Assembly (NCBI RefSeq): GCF_001922305.1
Contig: NZ_CP018839.1
Location: forward strand, 3,410,001-3,474,000
Source of the DNA: Thauera chlorobenzoica
GTDB taxonomy: Bacteria; Pseudomonadota; Gammaproteobacteria; Burkholderiales; Rhodocyclaceae
DNA: 64,000 nucleotides
Direction of reading: 5' to 3'
Shown: one piece after another, positions 45,201-51,921 of the stretch
Position numbering within the stretch: the stretch's first letter is position 1
Layout: every line of letters begins with the position of its first letter
Position numbers and translations under genes: made by a program
The notes under the pieces: generated by a model
Database searches by the model: none
Seen by the model: the letters and a program-made list of their open reading frames with translations, nothing else
What the model was told of the DNA's origin: nothing

Positions 45201-45810
45201 CCTCGAGACCGGGCAGCGCATCGGTGACGGTCTCGACATGGACGAGTTCGCCCAGCGTGCGCAGGTAGTGGATGAAGGACAGCGGGTCCATGCCGTTGCG
45301 CAGCACTTCGGGGCCGAAGCGCAGCGACAGGTGCCAGTGCTCGGCGCCGATCGGCACGCTGCTGCCGGCGTCCACGGTGCACACCGGTTCGCCCGCCGGC
45401 GGCGCGGCCAGCACCGCCCCACCGCCGGCTGCACCGGCGAAGGCCTGCAGCCGTGCCAGCAGCGGCGCCGCCTCGGTCTCCGGCACCGGGTCGCCGGCGG
45501 CGATCGCGGCGATCTGGTGGGCAATGTGGTCCTGCGCTTCGAGCAGCAGGCTCACCAGCTCGCCGGAAAACGCCAGCTCGCCGTTGCGCAGGCGATCGAG
45601 CACGTTCTCCACGCCGTGAGTGAAGCGCACCACCGCGTCCAGCCCGAACAGCCCCGCCGAGCCCTTGATCGTGTGGGCGCAGCGGAACAGGGCGTTCATG
45701 TCCTCGCCCCCCACTTCGTGGCTGTCGGCGTGGAGCAGGATGTCCTCCATCTGCGCGAGCAGTTCGCGGCTTTCTTCGAGGAAGGTGGCCAATGCCAGCG
45801 AAAGATCCAT
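42214..45810 (-). CDS. CheA-type histidine kinase fused to alpha/beta hydrolase and DUF5648-like tail
   Basis: A continuous frame of 1198 codons. Residues 1-674 are a CheA: Hpt domain with phospho-His46 (CAHTIKGSAGLFG), a middle segment, dimerisation helices (VKVPADRLDALIDQVGELVIA), the ATPase with HLVRNAIDHGIESPE, VADDGAGLDAGRI and GRGVGMDVVKSNVEAL, and a CheW-like domain that stops after TVIKPLGRLF, losing its last 60 or so residues. From residue 675 the protein becomes a secreted-type hydrolase without its signal peptide: LLLYSHGLGGSPLGG, nucleophile Ser861 in GFGASLGGES and HGHNP near the end, then an aromatic-rich tail (REFYHAGLNHYFLSA, CRFYGDP, SHFFTG) like DUF5648. Kinase function is doubtful because coupling to receptors needs the CheW fold. 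No frameshift is seen at the joint. Confidence 0.85.
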   Translation of the reverse strand: MDLSLALATFLEESRELLAQMEDILLHADSHEVGGEDMNALFRCAHTIKGSAGLFGLDAVVRFTHGVENVLDRLRNGELAFSGELVSLLLEAQDHIAHQIAAIAAGDPVPETEAAPLLARLQAFAGAAGGGAVLAAPPAGEPVCTVDAGSSVPIGAEHWHLSLRFGPEVLRNGMDPLSFIHYLRTLGELVHVETVTDALPGLEAGDPEACWLGFEVALRSPASKAEIESVFEFVQDSATITIVPPNSRVEDFIALIESLDEDPRRLGEILLACGSLTPRELEQALACQQAAVPPQRLGQVLVEQAVVQPQVVEAALDKQRAAEERRSREAKSVKVPADRLDALIDQVGELVIAGAATQLQAQLTNSRELHETASNLLRLVEDVRDAALRLRMTPIGEVFNRFPRVVRDVSRELGKDIELRIGGAETELDKSMVEKIGDPLMHLVRNAIDHGIESPECRLTAGKPARGTLQLDAYHESGSIVIEVADDGAGLDAGRIFAKAVERGLVAPDAHLSTAEIHRLILEPGFSTASQVTNLSGRGVGMDVVKSNVEALRGSLDIHSTPGRGTTMRLCLPLTLAIIDGFRVGVGEASFILPLDAVLECIELPDGVGEAAYLNLRKQALPFVRLRRMFAIEGTPPARQSVVVVRFAGRQAGIVVDRLLGECQTVIKPLGRLFDLLVEPEFAIRYVVRPPDDRTLFRNFRTRDVEFVALVCYPTTDDNPRASFMLPDGSGVPAMQRGDEAPILAERCSEEACPEPARWPLLLYSHGLGGSPLGGDYLSTMARFASYGYVVAAPFHADARISRIELEDMDDLRYLLMDDEELVEMQAIRPLALQGLLDHLLARPDFGPLIDSGRVAGFGASLGGESLMLLAGAELTTDFLRSRKEVTREPRLRAILGFVPYSGVSVLPAFGDEQRGTRGVTAAYIGVAGTDDDVAPLDMTEEAVDRLQGTRYLVAVRGMAHGHNPDVMDEAYAWYLTFLDANLNGDRAALSRLYRATRVAGGSDDRLEIAVQKAVPALADETVVREFYHAGLNHYFLSAEDVEVALLLAHPEYGWFPTVRAFAAASAHSSEPGFSPVCRFYGDPSIGPNSHFFTGSALECAGLVALRAATPPGLPAWNLEGIGFSIRMPDALGQCPDVAPFPVLRAYNGHAGEVVGGVRRDANHRYAIDPADFNDGGSDGWLVEGVAFCTSAPLAQSF

Positions 45811-45821
45811 GTCGTGCGTTC

Positions 45822-46166
45822 CTAATGCGGCGCGTCCGCGCCGGCGACCAGCAGCGGGTCGCCGAGCACGCCGCCCAGGTTGGCCAGCTCGAGCAGGCGC
45901 AGCACCGCGTCGGCGTGATTGACGAAGCGCACGGTCTTGCCCGCGCAGCGCTTGGCCATCAGCATCAGCTGCAGGCCGGCGGTATCGATCTCTTCGATGC
46001 GGCCGAGGTCGATCTCGATTTCGTCGTGCTCATGCAGCGCCGCCAGCCACTCGGCGCGCAGCCCGGTCACGGAATAGATGCTCAGCTCGCCCTCGGGCTC
46101 GAGGCGGAACGCGGCGGCAGGGGACGGCGGGGTCTGCCCGGCCGGCCGGGTTTGCGTGTTCATCAT
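45822..46166 (-). CDS. STAS-domain protein
   Basis: A 114-residue single-domain STAS protein, the fold of anti-sigma factor antagonists. Motifs are LSIYSVTGLRAEWLAALHEHDEIEIDLGRIEEIDTAGLQLMLMAKRCAGKTVRFVNH; the serine/threonine phosphorylated in SpoIIAA-type proteins corresponds to the threonine of EIDTAGLQ. It lies 7 bases after cheY and 11 bases before cheA, so it belongs to the same operon. Its role in the chemosensory array is unknown. Confidence 0.85.
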   Translation of the reverse strand: MMNTQTRPAGQTPPSPAAAFRLEPEGELSIYSVTGLRAEWLAALHEHDEIEIDLGRIEEIDTAGLQLMLMAKRCAGKTVRFVNHADAVLRLLELANLGGVLGDPLLVAGADAPH

Positions 46167-46173
46167 GCCGCGC

Positions 46174-46539
46174 TCACATGATCAGCTTGGCGACCGCGGC
46201 CAGCATCTGCTGCGGCTGGAAGGGCTTGACCACCCAGGCGCGCGCACCGGCCTCCTGCCCCAGGCGTTTCTTCTCCTCGGCGGCTTCGGTGGTGAGCATG
46301 ATCACCGGCGTGAACTTGTAGGCCGGGTTCTTCTTCACTTCGCGCACGAAGCTGATCCCGTCCATGTTCGGCATGTTCACGTCGGAAATGATCAGGTGCA
46401 CTTTCTGCCCGTTGAGCTTGGCCAGTGCGTCGCGCCCGTCGCAGGCGTCGATGACCTCGTAGCCCGCCCCCTTCAGCGCCATGCTCACCACCAGGCGCAG
46501 CGACGCCGAATCGTCGACGATCAGTACGGTCTTGGACAT
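46174..46539 (-). CDS. CheY-type response regulator
   Basis: A stand-alone receiver domain of 121 residues. Acid pocket residues are in LIVDDSASLR, the phospho-acceptor aspartate in LIISDVNMPNMDG, the switch threonine in VIMLTTEA and the lysine in WVVKPFQPQQ. It lies between the transducer and the STAS gene and is the expected phosphate acceptor of the adjacent CheA. AGGAG ribosome site upstream of ATG 46539. Confidence 0.92.
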   Translation of the reverse strand: MSKTVLIVDDSASLRLVVSMALKGAGYEVIDACDGRDALAKLNGQKVHLIISDVNMPNMDGISFVREVKKNPAYKFTPVIMLTTEAAEEKKRLGQEAGARAWVVKPFQPQQMLAAVAKLIM

Positions 46540-46553
46540 CCATGCTTCTCCTG

Positions 46554-47750
46554 CTAAAAGAATGTGATTTCCCCGCCCGCGGCGGCCTTGGCCGGCGCGC
46601 CCTTGCGGCCATGCTGCTCGAGCGTGGTGTAGGTGCGTTCCAGCTCCGCGACCCAGGCTGCGGCATCGATCGGTGCCGGCAGCTCGCCGCGCCGCCGGCG
46701 CGATTCGTCCTCGGCCACGCGCCCGGCCAGACGCGCCATATCGACGCCGACCGCAGACAGGATCTGGCTGACCCGATCCTGGAATTGCAGGTGGACGATC
46801 ACGCCCTCGACGCGCTGCTGCACTTCGGCACCGTTGCGCTCGAGCGCCTGTGCGCTCTGCTCCATCGCCGAACCGACGCGGTCGAAGCGCTCGAGCACGC
46901 GCCCGATCGCAGCCTGCGACTCATCGACCAGAATCACGTCGCGCTCGGCCATGCGCGCCGCGGCCGCCTGCGCCTCGGCCATCGCGGCGTGCGCCAGCTC
47001 GACCTTTTCGCGGATCCGCTCGCCGGTCGCCGCCGATTCGTTCGAGAGCGTGCGCACTTCGCTCGCCACCACGGCGAAGCCACGCCCGACCTCGCCCGCG
47101 CGCGCCGCCTCGATCGCCGCGTTGAGCGCCAGCAGGTTGGTATGCCTGGCGATCTGGCCGACTTCGCCCGCCATCCGCATCAGGTCTTCCGTCACCTTGC
47201 CCAGGCGCTCCACCGCCTGCGACAGGGTCTGCTTTTCGGCGAGCGCGGCATCGAGCCCGGCGAGCACGCCATCGAGTTCCGCGCGCGCATCGGCGATCAC
47301 GCCGACCACGCTGTCCTCACCGCCACGGGCGGCCGCGGCCTGGGAGCGGGCGAGGGTCTCGCCGAGGCGGTCGAGAATCTCGCCGAACGCCCCGGCGAGT
47401 TCACCGACCGCCGTTTCCATCTGGCTGCGCGAGAGCTCGACATGGCCGCTCCAGCGTTCGAGCGAAACCTGCGCCACCTGCTCCAGGCTCTCGGCATAAG
47501 CGATGTGCCCCCCCGCGGCCTCGTCCGCCGCGGGCCGCGGACGGAATGCGGCGCACCACAACCAGGTGCCCGCGACAAGCGTGAGCAGCGCCAGCAGGGC
47601 CGCCAGCAGTGCGCTCGCCAGCCCCACGCCGAACACGGCCACGGCGCCTGCGCCGAGCAGCCCCGGCCCCAGTGTCGCCGCGCCTCTGGCGACAGCCGAC
47701 GCGCCCCCGATCCGAATGTGTGACAGCACCCGCGACTCCCTTTCGATCAT
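46554..47750 (-). CDS. Methyl-accepting chemotaxis-type transducer without HAMP
   Basis: A 398-residue membrane transducer. A hydrophobic stretch near residues 25-70 ([36 protein letters not shown]) forms one or two helices with almost no periplasmic loop. There is no HAMP domain. The long coiled coil ends at the conserved tip [39 protein letters not shown], which contacts CheA/CheW. After it the molecule continues with [18 protein letters not shown], seen in CheA-associated short transducers. ATG 47750 is chosen over an upstream codon at 48044 because upstream sequence is not protein-like. Confidence 0.88.
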   Translation of the reverse strand: MIERESRVLSHIRIGGASAVARGAATLGPGLLGAGAVAVFGVGLASALLAALLALLTLVAGTWLWCAAFRPRPAADEAAGGHIAYAESLEQVAQVSLERWSGHVELSRSQMETAVGELAGAFGEILDRLGETLARSQAAAARGGEDSVVGVIADARAELDGVLAGLDAALAEKQTLSQAVERLGKVTEDLMRMAGEVGQIARHTNLLALNAAIEAARAGEVGRGFAVVASEVRTLSNESAATGERIREKVELAHAAMAEAQAAAARMAERDVILVDESQAAIGRVLERFDRVGSAMEQSAQALERNGAEVQQRVEGVIVHLQFQDRVSQILSAVGVDMARLAGRVAEDESRRRRGELPAPIDAAAWVAELERTYTTLEQHGRKGAPAKAAAGGEITFF

Positions 47751-48098
47751 TCCGTGATGTGGCCCCGGTTTTCCGTCGCTACCCGCCTTCCACCCGCTGG
47801 GCGAAGGCCCGCGCCGCGCCGCCGCCCGGTGCGAAAAACCGCACAGCGGGCGCAGCGGCCATGGACCGGCCCGCATCCACTGCGATAGCATCCCCGCCTC
47901 GCCAATCGCCGCCTCCGGGAAAAGCCGCCCGCACCGCCGCCCGCCCTGAATGCTGCGGGCAAGCAGCGGGCAGGGCAATCCGGAAAATTCCCCGCCCGCC
48001 TCTAAGGATTTGGCGCGGGCCGGCCGATAGTGTTGGGGCGTCATCCCCCGAACGCGCCATACCGACTACGGCAAAAAGATGAGGAAGAAGGACCCCCC
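47751..48098. other. Divergent intergenic region between transducer and sensor kinase
   Basis: 348 bases without a supported gene. It contains a sigma-28-like promoter for the rightward kinase (48003-48030) and its ribosome site GAGGAAGAAGGA (48081-48092). No promoter for the leftward chemotaxis unit could be recognised. Confidence 0.45.
48003..48030 (+). promoter_or_regulatory. Sigma-28 (FliA)-like promoter
   Basis: TAAGGATT (48003-48010) and GCCGATAG (48023-48030) with a 12-base spacer match the flagellar sigma factor consensus TAAAGTTT-N11-GCCGATAA at 6 of 8 and 7 of 8 positions. It lies about 70 bases before the start of the sensor kinase gene. The neighbouring chemotaxis genes make FliA control plausible. 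Confidence 0.5.
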
Positions 48099-49610
48099 GT
48101 GCTGATTCGCACACAGCAATGGCTGATCGCCGCCGCCACCACCGTGGCCGTGGCGGCGATCGCGTGGGCATGGACGGAGTCATCGGCCGGATTCCGCCTC
48201 GAGCTCGAGCGCAGCCGGCTCGCCACCCGGATCTGGACGGCAGGCACCGCCCACCTTCGCCTGCACACGTCCACCTTTCTCGACAACGCCTCCGTTCAGG
48301 CCCAGGTCGACTGGCGCGAGAGCCACGCCGAACTGGCCCGCCTGCTCGCCACCGATCTGCTCGACGACGCACCGGGTGCGGCGACCCTGGTCGAGTTGCG
48401 CAACGATCACGCCGTCCTCTCCCCGGTGTTCGACACCCTGGTCGAATACCGCGTCGCCGAAACCGCGAGCTGGGTCTTCGACCCGGTGAACCAGGCCCAC
48501 CAGCGCGAGCTGACACGACGGATCGTGGCCCTGACCGAGCGCATCGCCGAAGGCAGCGGGACGCTGATGGCGCAGAGCCAGCAGCGGCTTGCGACGCTCC
48601 AGCACCGGCAGGAAACGCTGATGCTGGGCCTGATCCTCGCCCTCGCCTTCGCCATCGGGCTGAACTTCACCATCGTCCGCCACCAGATCCTGAAACCGGC
48701 ACGTCGGCTCGAACAGGGCGCACGCGCGATCGAAGCCGGGCACTACGGTCACCGCATCGGTCTGCACCGTGCCAACGAGCTCGGCACCCTCGCCCGCGAG
48801 TTCGACCACATGGCCGAATCGCTGTCCACCACCATGGCCGCGCTGCGCCAGCAAGGTGCCCAGCTGGCGCTCGCCAACCGCGAGCTGGAAAGCTTCAGTT
48901 ATTCGGTGTCGCACGACCTGCGCAGCCCCCTGCGCGGCATCGAAGGCTGGACCCGGGCCCTGCTCGAAGACTGCGGCGAACGACTCGATGCCAGCGGCCA
49001 TGAATACCTCGCTCGCGTGCGCGGCGAATGCGCACGCATGAACCTGCTGATCGCCGACCTGCTGCAACTGGCCCGGGTCACCCGCGACGAACTGCAACAG
49101 GAGTGGATCGATCTTCCGGCGCTCGCCGGACAAGTCGCCGCCCGCGCTCTCGAGGCCTGTCGCGGGCGCGACATCCACTTCGATATCCAGCCCGGCATCA
49201 AAGCCTGGGGCGACCGTCGCCTGCTCGAAATCGCATTGACCAATCTGTTCGACAACGCCTGCAAGTTTTCCGCCCGCGAACTGCAGGCCCGGGTCGCATT
49301 CGGGCGCTGCGTGGCCGAAAACCCGGCGACGCAGCAGCGCGAAGAAGCCTTTTTCGTGCGCGACAATGGCGCCGGCTTCGACATGGCCCATGCGCAACGA
49401 CTGTTCGGCGCCTTCCAGCGCATGCACTCCGAGAAGGAATTCCCCGGCACCGGCATCGGCCTGGCGATCGTCCACCGCATCGTCCTGCGCCACGGCGGCC
49501 ACATCTGGGCCGACGCCGAGCGCGGCCGGGGCGCCTGTTTCTACTTCACCCTGCCGCCACCGCCGGGGCCGGCTCCGGCGGCCGTCCGCAGCGCCGGAGG
49601 GCATGGCTGA
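48099..49610 (+). CDS. Membrane sensor histidine kinase with HAMP domain
   Basis: A 503-residue two-component kinase. TM1 is near residues 8-26 (WLIAAATTVAVAAIAWAW), a periplasmic sensor of about 150 residues follows, and TM2 (LMLGLILALAFAIGLNFTIV) leads to a HAMP (PARRLEQGARAIEAGHYGHRI). The phospho-acceptor histidine is in SYSVSHDLRSPLRGIEGW, of the phytochrome-like HisKA type, and the ATPase has NLFDNACKFSAREL and PGTGIGLAIVHRIV. GTG 48099 has GAAGGA upstream. It has no fused receiver; the next gene starts at its last base, so its phosphate probably goes to the downstream receivers. Confidence 0.9.
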   Translation: MLIRTQQWLIAAATTVAVAAIAWAWTESSAGFRLELERSRLATRIWTAGTAHLRLHTSTFLDNASVQAQVDWRESHAELARLLATDLLDDAPGAATLVELRNDHAVLSPVFDTLVEYRVAETASWVFDPVNQAHQRELTRRIVALTERIAEGSGTLMAQSQQRLATLQHRQETLMLGLILALAFAIGLNFTIVRHQILKPARRLEQGARAIEAGHYGHRIGLHRANELGTLAREFDHMAESLSTTMAALRQQGAQLALANRELESFSYSVSHDLRSPLRGIEGWTRALLEDCGERLDASGHEYLARVRGECARMNLLIADLLQLARVTRDELQQEWIDLPALAGQVAARALEACRGRDIHFDIQPGIKAWGDRRLLEIALTNLFDNACKFSARELQARVAFGRCVAENPATQQREEAFFVRDNGAGFDMAHAQRLFGAFQRMHSEKEFPGTGIGLAIVHRIVLRHGGHIWADAERGRGACFYFTLPPPPGPAPAAVRSAGGHG

Positions 49611-51103
49611 TGGGCGAGGCACCGGCAACCGCCCCCCTCGCCGCCCTGCTCGTCGAGGACTCCGAGAGCGACGCCCTGCTCGTGTTCCGCCAGCTGCGGC
49701 GCGCGGGCTTCGACGTCCGCCACGCCCGGGTCGAGACCGCCGAAGAGCTGCGTGCTGCACTGCATCAGAGCCGCTGGGACATCGTGCTGTCCGACTGCAG
49801 CCTGCCCGGCTTCGACGCCCGCGCAGCGCTGGAGGTGCTCCACAGCAGCGGCCAGGACATTCCGTTCATCGTCATCTCGGGCACGATCGGCGACGAGACC
49901 GCGATCGAGCTGATGCGCACCGGAGCCCACGACTACCTGATGAAGGGCAACCTCACCCGCCTGGGTCCGGCCGTGCAGCGCGAGATCGGCGAAGCGCGGA
50001 TGCGCGCCGAGCGCCGGCACACCCTCGCTGCGCTGCGCGACAGCGAAGCGAGCCTGCGCGAAGCGCAGCGCATCGCCGGGCTGGGGCAGTGGCGCATCGA
50101 TCCTCCGGGCGGACGCCTGTGGTGCTCGGACACCTTGTATGCGCTGTTCGGCCTCGAACGCGTCGACGAACAACACGCCCGCCATGCACTGCTGACCCGC
50201 ATCCACCCGGACGACCTTTGCGCCATGCGCCAGGCGCACCGCGAGCTGCAGGCCGGCGCCGAGCGTTTCGACATCGAGTACCGCATCCTCCGCACCGACG
50301 GCAGCCTGCGCCACGTGCGCGAGTGCGCCGCCCGCGCAACGGCGGAAGACGGCAGCGGCACGCGCCTGATCGGCACCCTCTACGACATCACCGCGCAAAA
50401 GGCCGCCGGCGAAGCACTGCAGACGGCAAACGCCCGCCTGCGCCGGCTCTCCGGCCGCATCCTCGACGCCCAGGAGGCGGAGCGGCGCGAAGTCGCGCGC
50501 GAACTGCACGACCAGATCGGCCAGGCCCTGACCGCAGTCAAGCTCGAGCTGCAGGGCATGGCACCCTCGATCGGGGACGATCCGGCTGCCCGCCGGCTCG
50601 CTTCGGCGATCCACATCACCGAGGAAGCGCTCGCCCAGGTCCGCGGCCTGTCGCTCAACCTGCGCCCGCCCCAGCTCGACTACATGGGGCTCGAAGCCTC
50701 GCTGCGCTGGCACGCCGAACGCCAGTGCGAGCGCGCCGGCCTGGCGCTGGCGTTCCGCTCCTCGCTGGGCTCGACACGGCTGGACACGCGCATCGAGATC
50801 GTCTGCTTCCGCCTGATGCAGGAGGCCGTCACCAACATCGTCCGTCACGCGCACGCCGGCCGCGTGGGCATCGAAGTCGGGCTGCACGGCGACCGCCTGG
50901 AGCTGGGCGTGCACGACGACGGCCACGGTTTCGACGTCGACCAGGCGCGCCGGCGCATGCTCGAAGGCAGGAGCGTCGGCCTGTTGGGCATGGAAGAGCG
51001 TGCCGCCCTGATCGGCGGCGAAGTCGCGATCGAATCCACCGCGGGCCGGGGCACCCAGGTCCGGGTCGTGCTGCCGGCAACCGGCGAGAGCCCACAAGGA
51101 TAG
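49610..51103 (+). CDS. Receiver-PAS-NarX-type histidine kinase
   Basis: A 497-residue hybrid with inverted order: an N-terminal receiver (ALLVEDSESDALLVFRQL, phospho-Asp in VLSDCSLPGFDA, DYLMKGNLTRLGP), a PAS domain (EAQRIAGLGQWRIDPPGG to GTLYDITAQKAAGEAL) and a HisKA_3/HATPase module with phospho-His in REVARELHDQIGQALTAVK and MQEAVTNIVRHAHA, VGLLGMEERAALIGG. No membrane segment, so it is cytoplasmic. It is coupled to the upstream kinase by a one-base overlap and followed after 6 bases by its likely NarL-type partner. The design suggests a relay from the membrane kinase through this receiver. Confidence 0.9.
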   Translation: MGEAPATAPLAALLVEDSESDALLVFRQLRRAGFDVRHARVETAEELRAALHQSRWDIVLSDCSLPGFDARAALEVLHSSGQDIPFIVISGTIGDETAIELMRTGAHDYLMKGNLTRLGPAVQREIGEARMRAERRHTLAALRDSEASLREAQRIAGLGQWRIDPPGGRLWCSDTLYALFGLERVDEQHARHALLTRIHPDDLCAMRQAHRELQAGAERFDIEYRILRTDGSLRHVRECAARATAEDGSGTRLIGTLYDITAQKAAGEALQTANARLRRLSGRILDAQEAERREVARELHDQIGQALTAVKLELQGMAPSIGDDPAARRLASAIHITEEALAQVRGLSLNLRPPQLDYMGLEASLRWHAERQCERAGLALAFRSSLGSTRLDTRIEIVCFRLMQEAVTNIVRHAHAGRVGIEVGLHGDRLELGVHDDGHGFDVDQARRRMLEGRSVGLLGMEERAALIGGEVAIESTAGRGTQVRVVLPATGESPQG

Positions 51104-51109
51104 ACCGCC

Positions 51110-51763
51110 ATGGACAAACTGCGCGTACTGCTGGCGGACGACCACAGCCTGGTGAGAGCGGGCATCCGCGCGCTGCTCGAAACGATGGCCCGGGTCGAGA
51201 TCGTCGGCGAAGCCAGCGGCGGGCGGGCAGCGATCGAGCTGGTGCGCGCGCACCGTCCCGGCATCGTATTGATGGACATCGCGATGGACGACATGGATGG
51301 CCTGACCGCCACCCGCGCGATCACCGCAGAGCACCGCGCGGTGAAAGTCATCGTCCTGTCGATGCACGACACCGGCGATTTCTTCGACCAGGCGCTGCGC
51401 TGCGGGGCGCGCGGCTACCTGCTCAAGGACGCGGCGGTGGCCGAGCTGGAAATGGCGCTTTCCGCAGTCGAGCGCGGCGACGTCTACCTGAGCCCGGCGG
51501 TCTCGCGCCACGTGGTCGGCAACCTGCTGGCGCGCGGCACCACCGAAGAACGCCCTGCCGCCGTGCTGACCCCGCGCCAGAACGAGATCCTGCAGCTGAT
51601 CGGCAACGGCCGCGGCACCAAGGAGATCGCCCGCCAGCTCGAACTCAGCGTCAAGACGGTGGAAGCGCACCGGGCCCAGATCATGGAGCGCCTGGGGGTG
51701 CGCGACATCGCCAACCTGCTGCTCGAAGCGGCCCGCCGCGGCCTGATCGTACTGGGACGCTGA
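51110..51763 (+). CDS. NarL/FixJ-type response regulator
   Basis: DNA-binding regulator of 217 residues. Receiver: LLADDHSLVRAGIRALLE, phospho-Asp in GIVLMDIAMDDMDG, VIVLSMHDTGDFF, GARGYLLKDAAVAELEMAL. LuxR-type helix-turn-helix: LTPRQNEILQLIGNGRGTKEIARQLELSVKTVEAHRAQIMERLGV. It is the output for the HisKA_3 kinase encoded just upstream. Target genes are unknown. Confidence 0.93.
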   Translation: MDKLRVLLADDHSLVRAGIRALLETMARVEIVGEASGGRAAIELVRAHRPGIVLMDIAMDDMDGLTATRAITAEHRAVKVIVLSMHDTGDFFDQALRCGARGYLLKDAAVAELEMALSAVERGDVYLSPAVSRHVVGNLLARGTTEERPAAVLTPRQNEILQLIGNGRGTKEIARQLELSVKTVEAHRAQIMERLGVRDIANLLLEAARRGLIVLGR

Positions 51764-51921
51764 TTCCCCGGGTGCCGCCCCCTGACGCACCGGTTCGCCC
51801 CGCCCCTCCCCACCCCTAGGGCCGCCTCGGTAATCCGCCCGATGGACACGAGTGCGGATTGCCGTAGCATCGGCACTCTGACAATCCTGCCTTCACCGGG
51901 CACGAAAGACGGGACACACGG

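Noticed and set aside
43513..45825. A 770-codon plus-strand frame opposite the CheA fusion
   Set aside because: Antisense artefact; no domain can be read, while the minus strand shows all CheA motifs.
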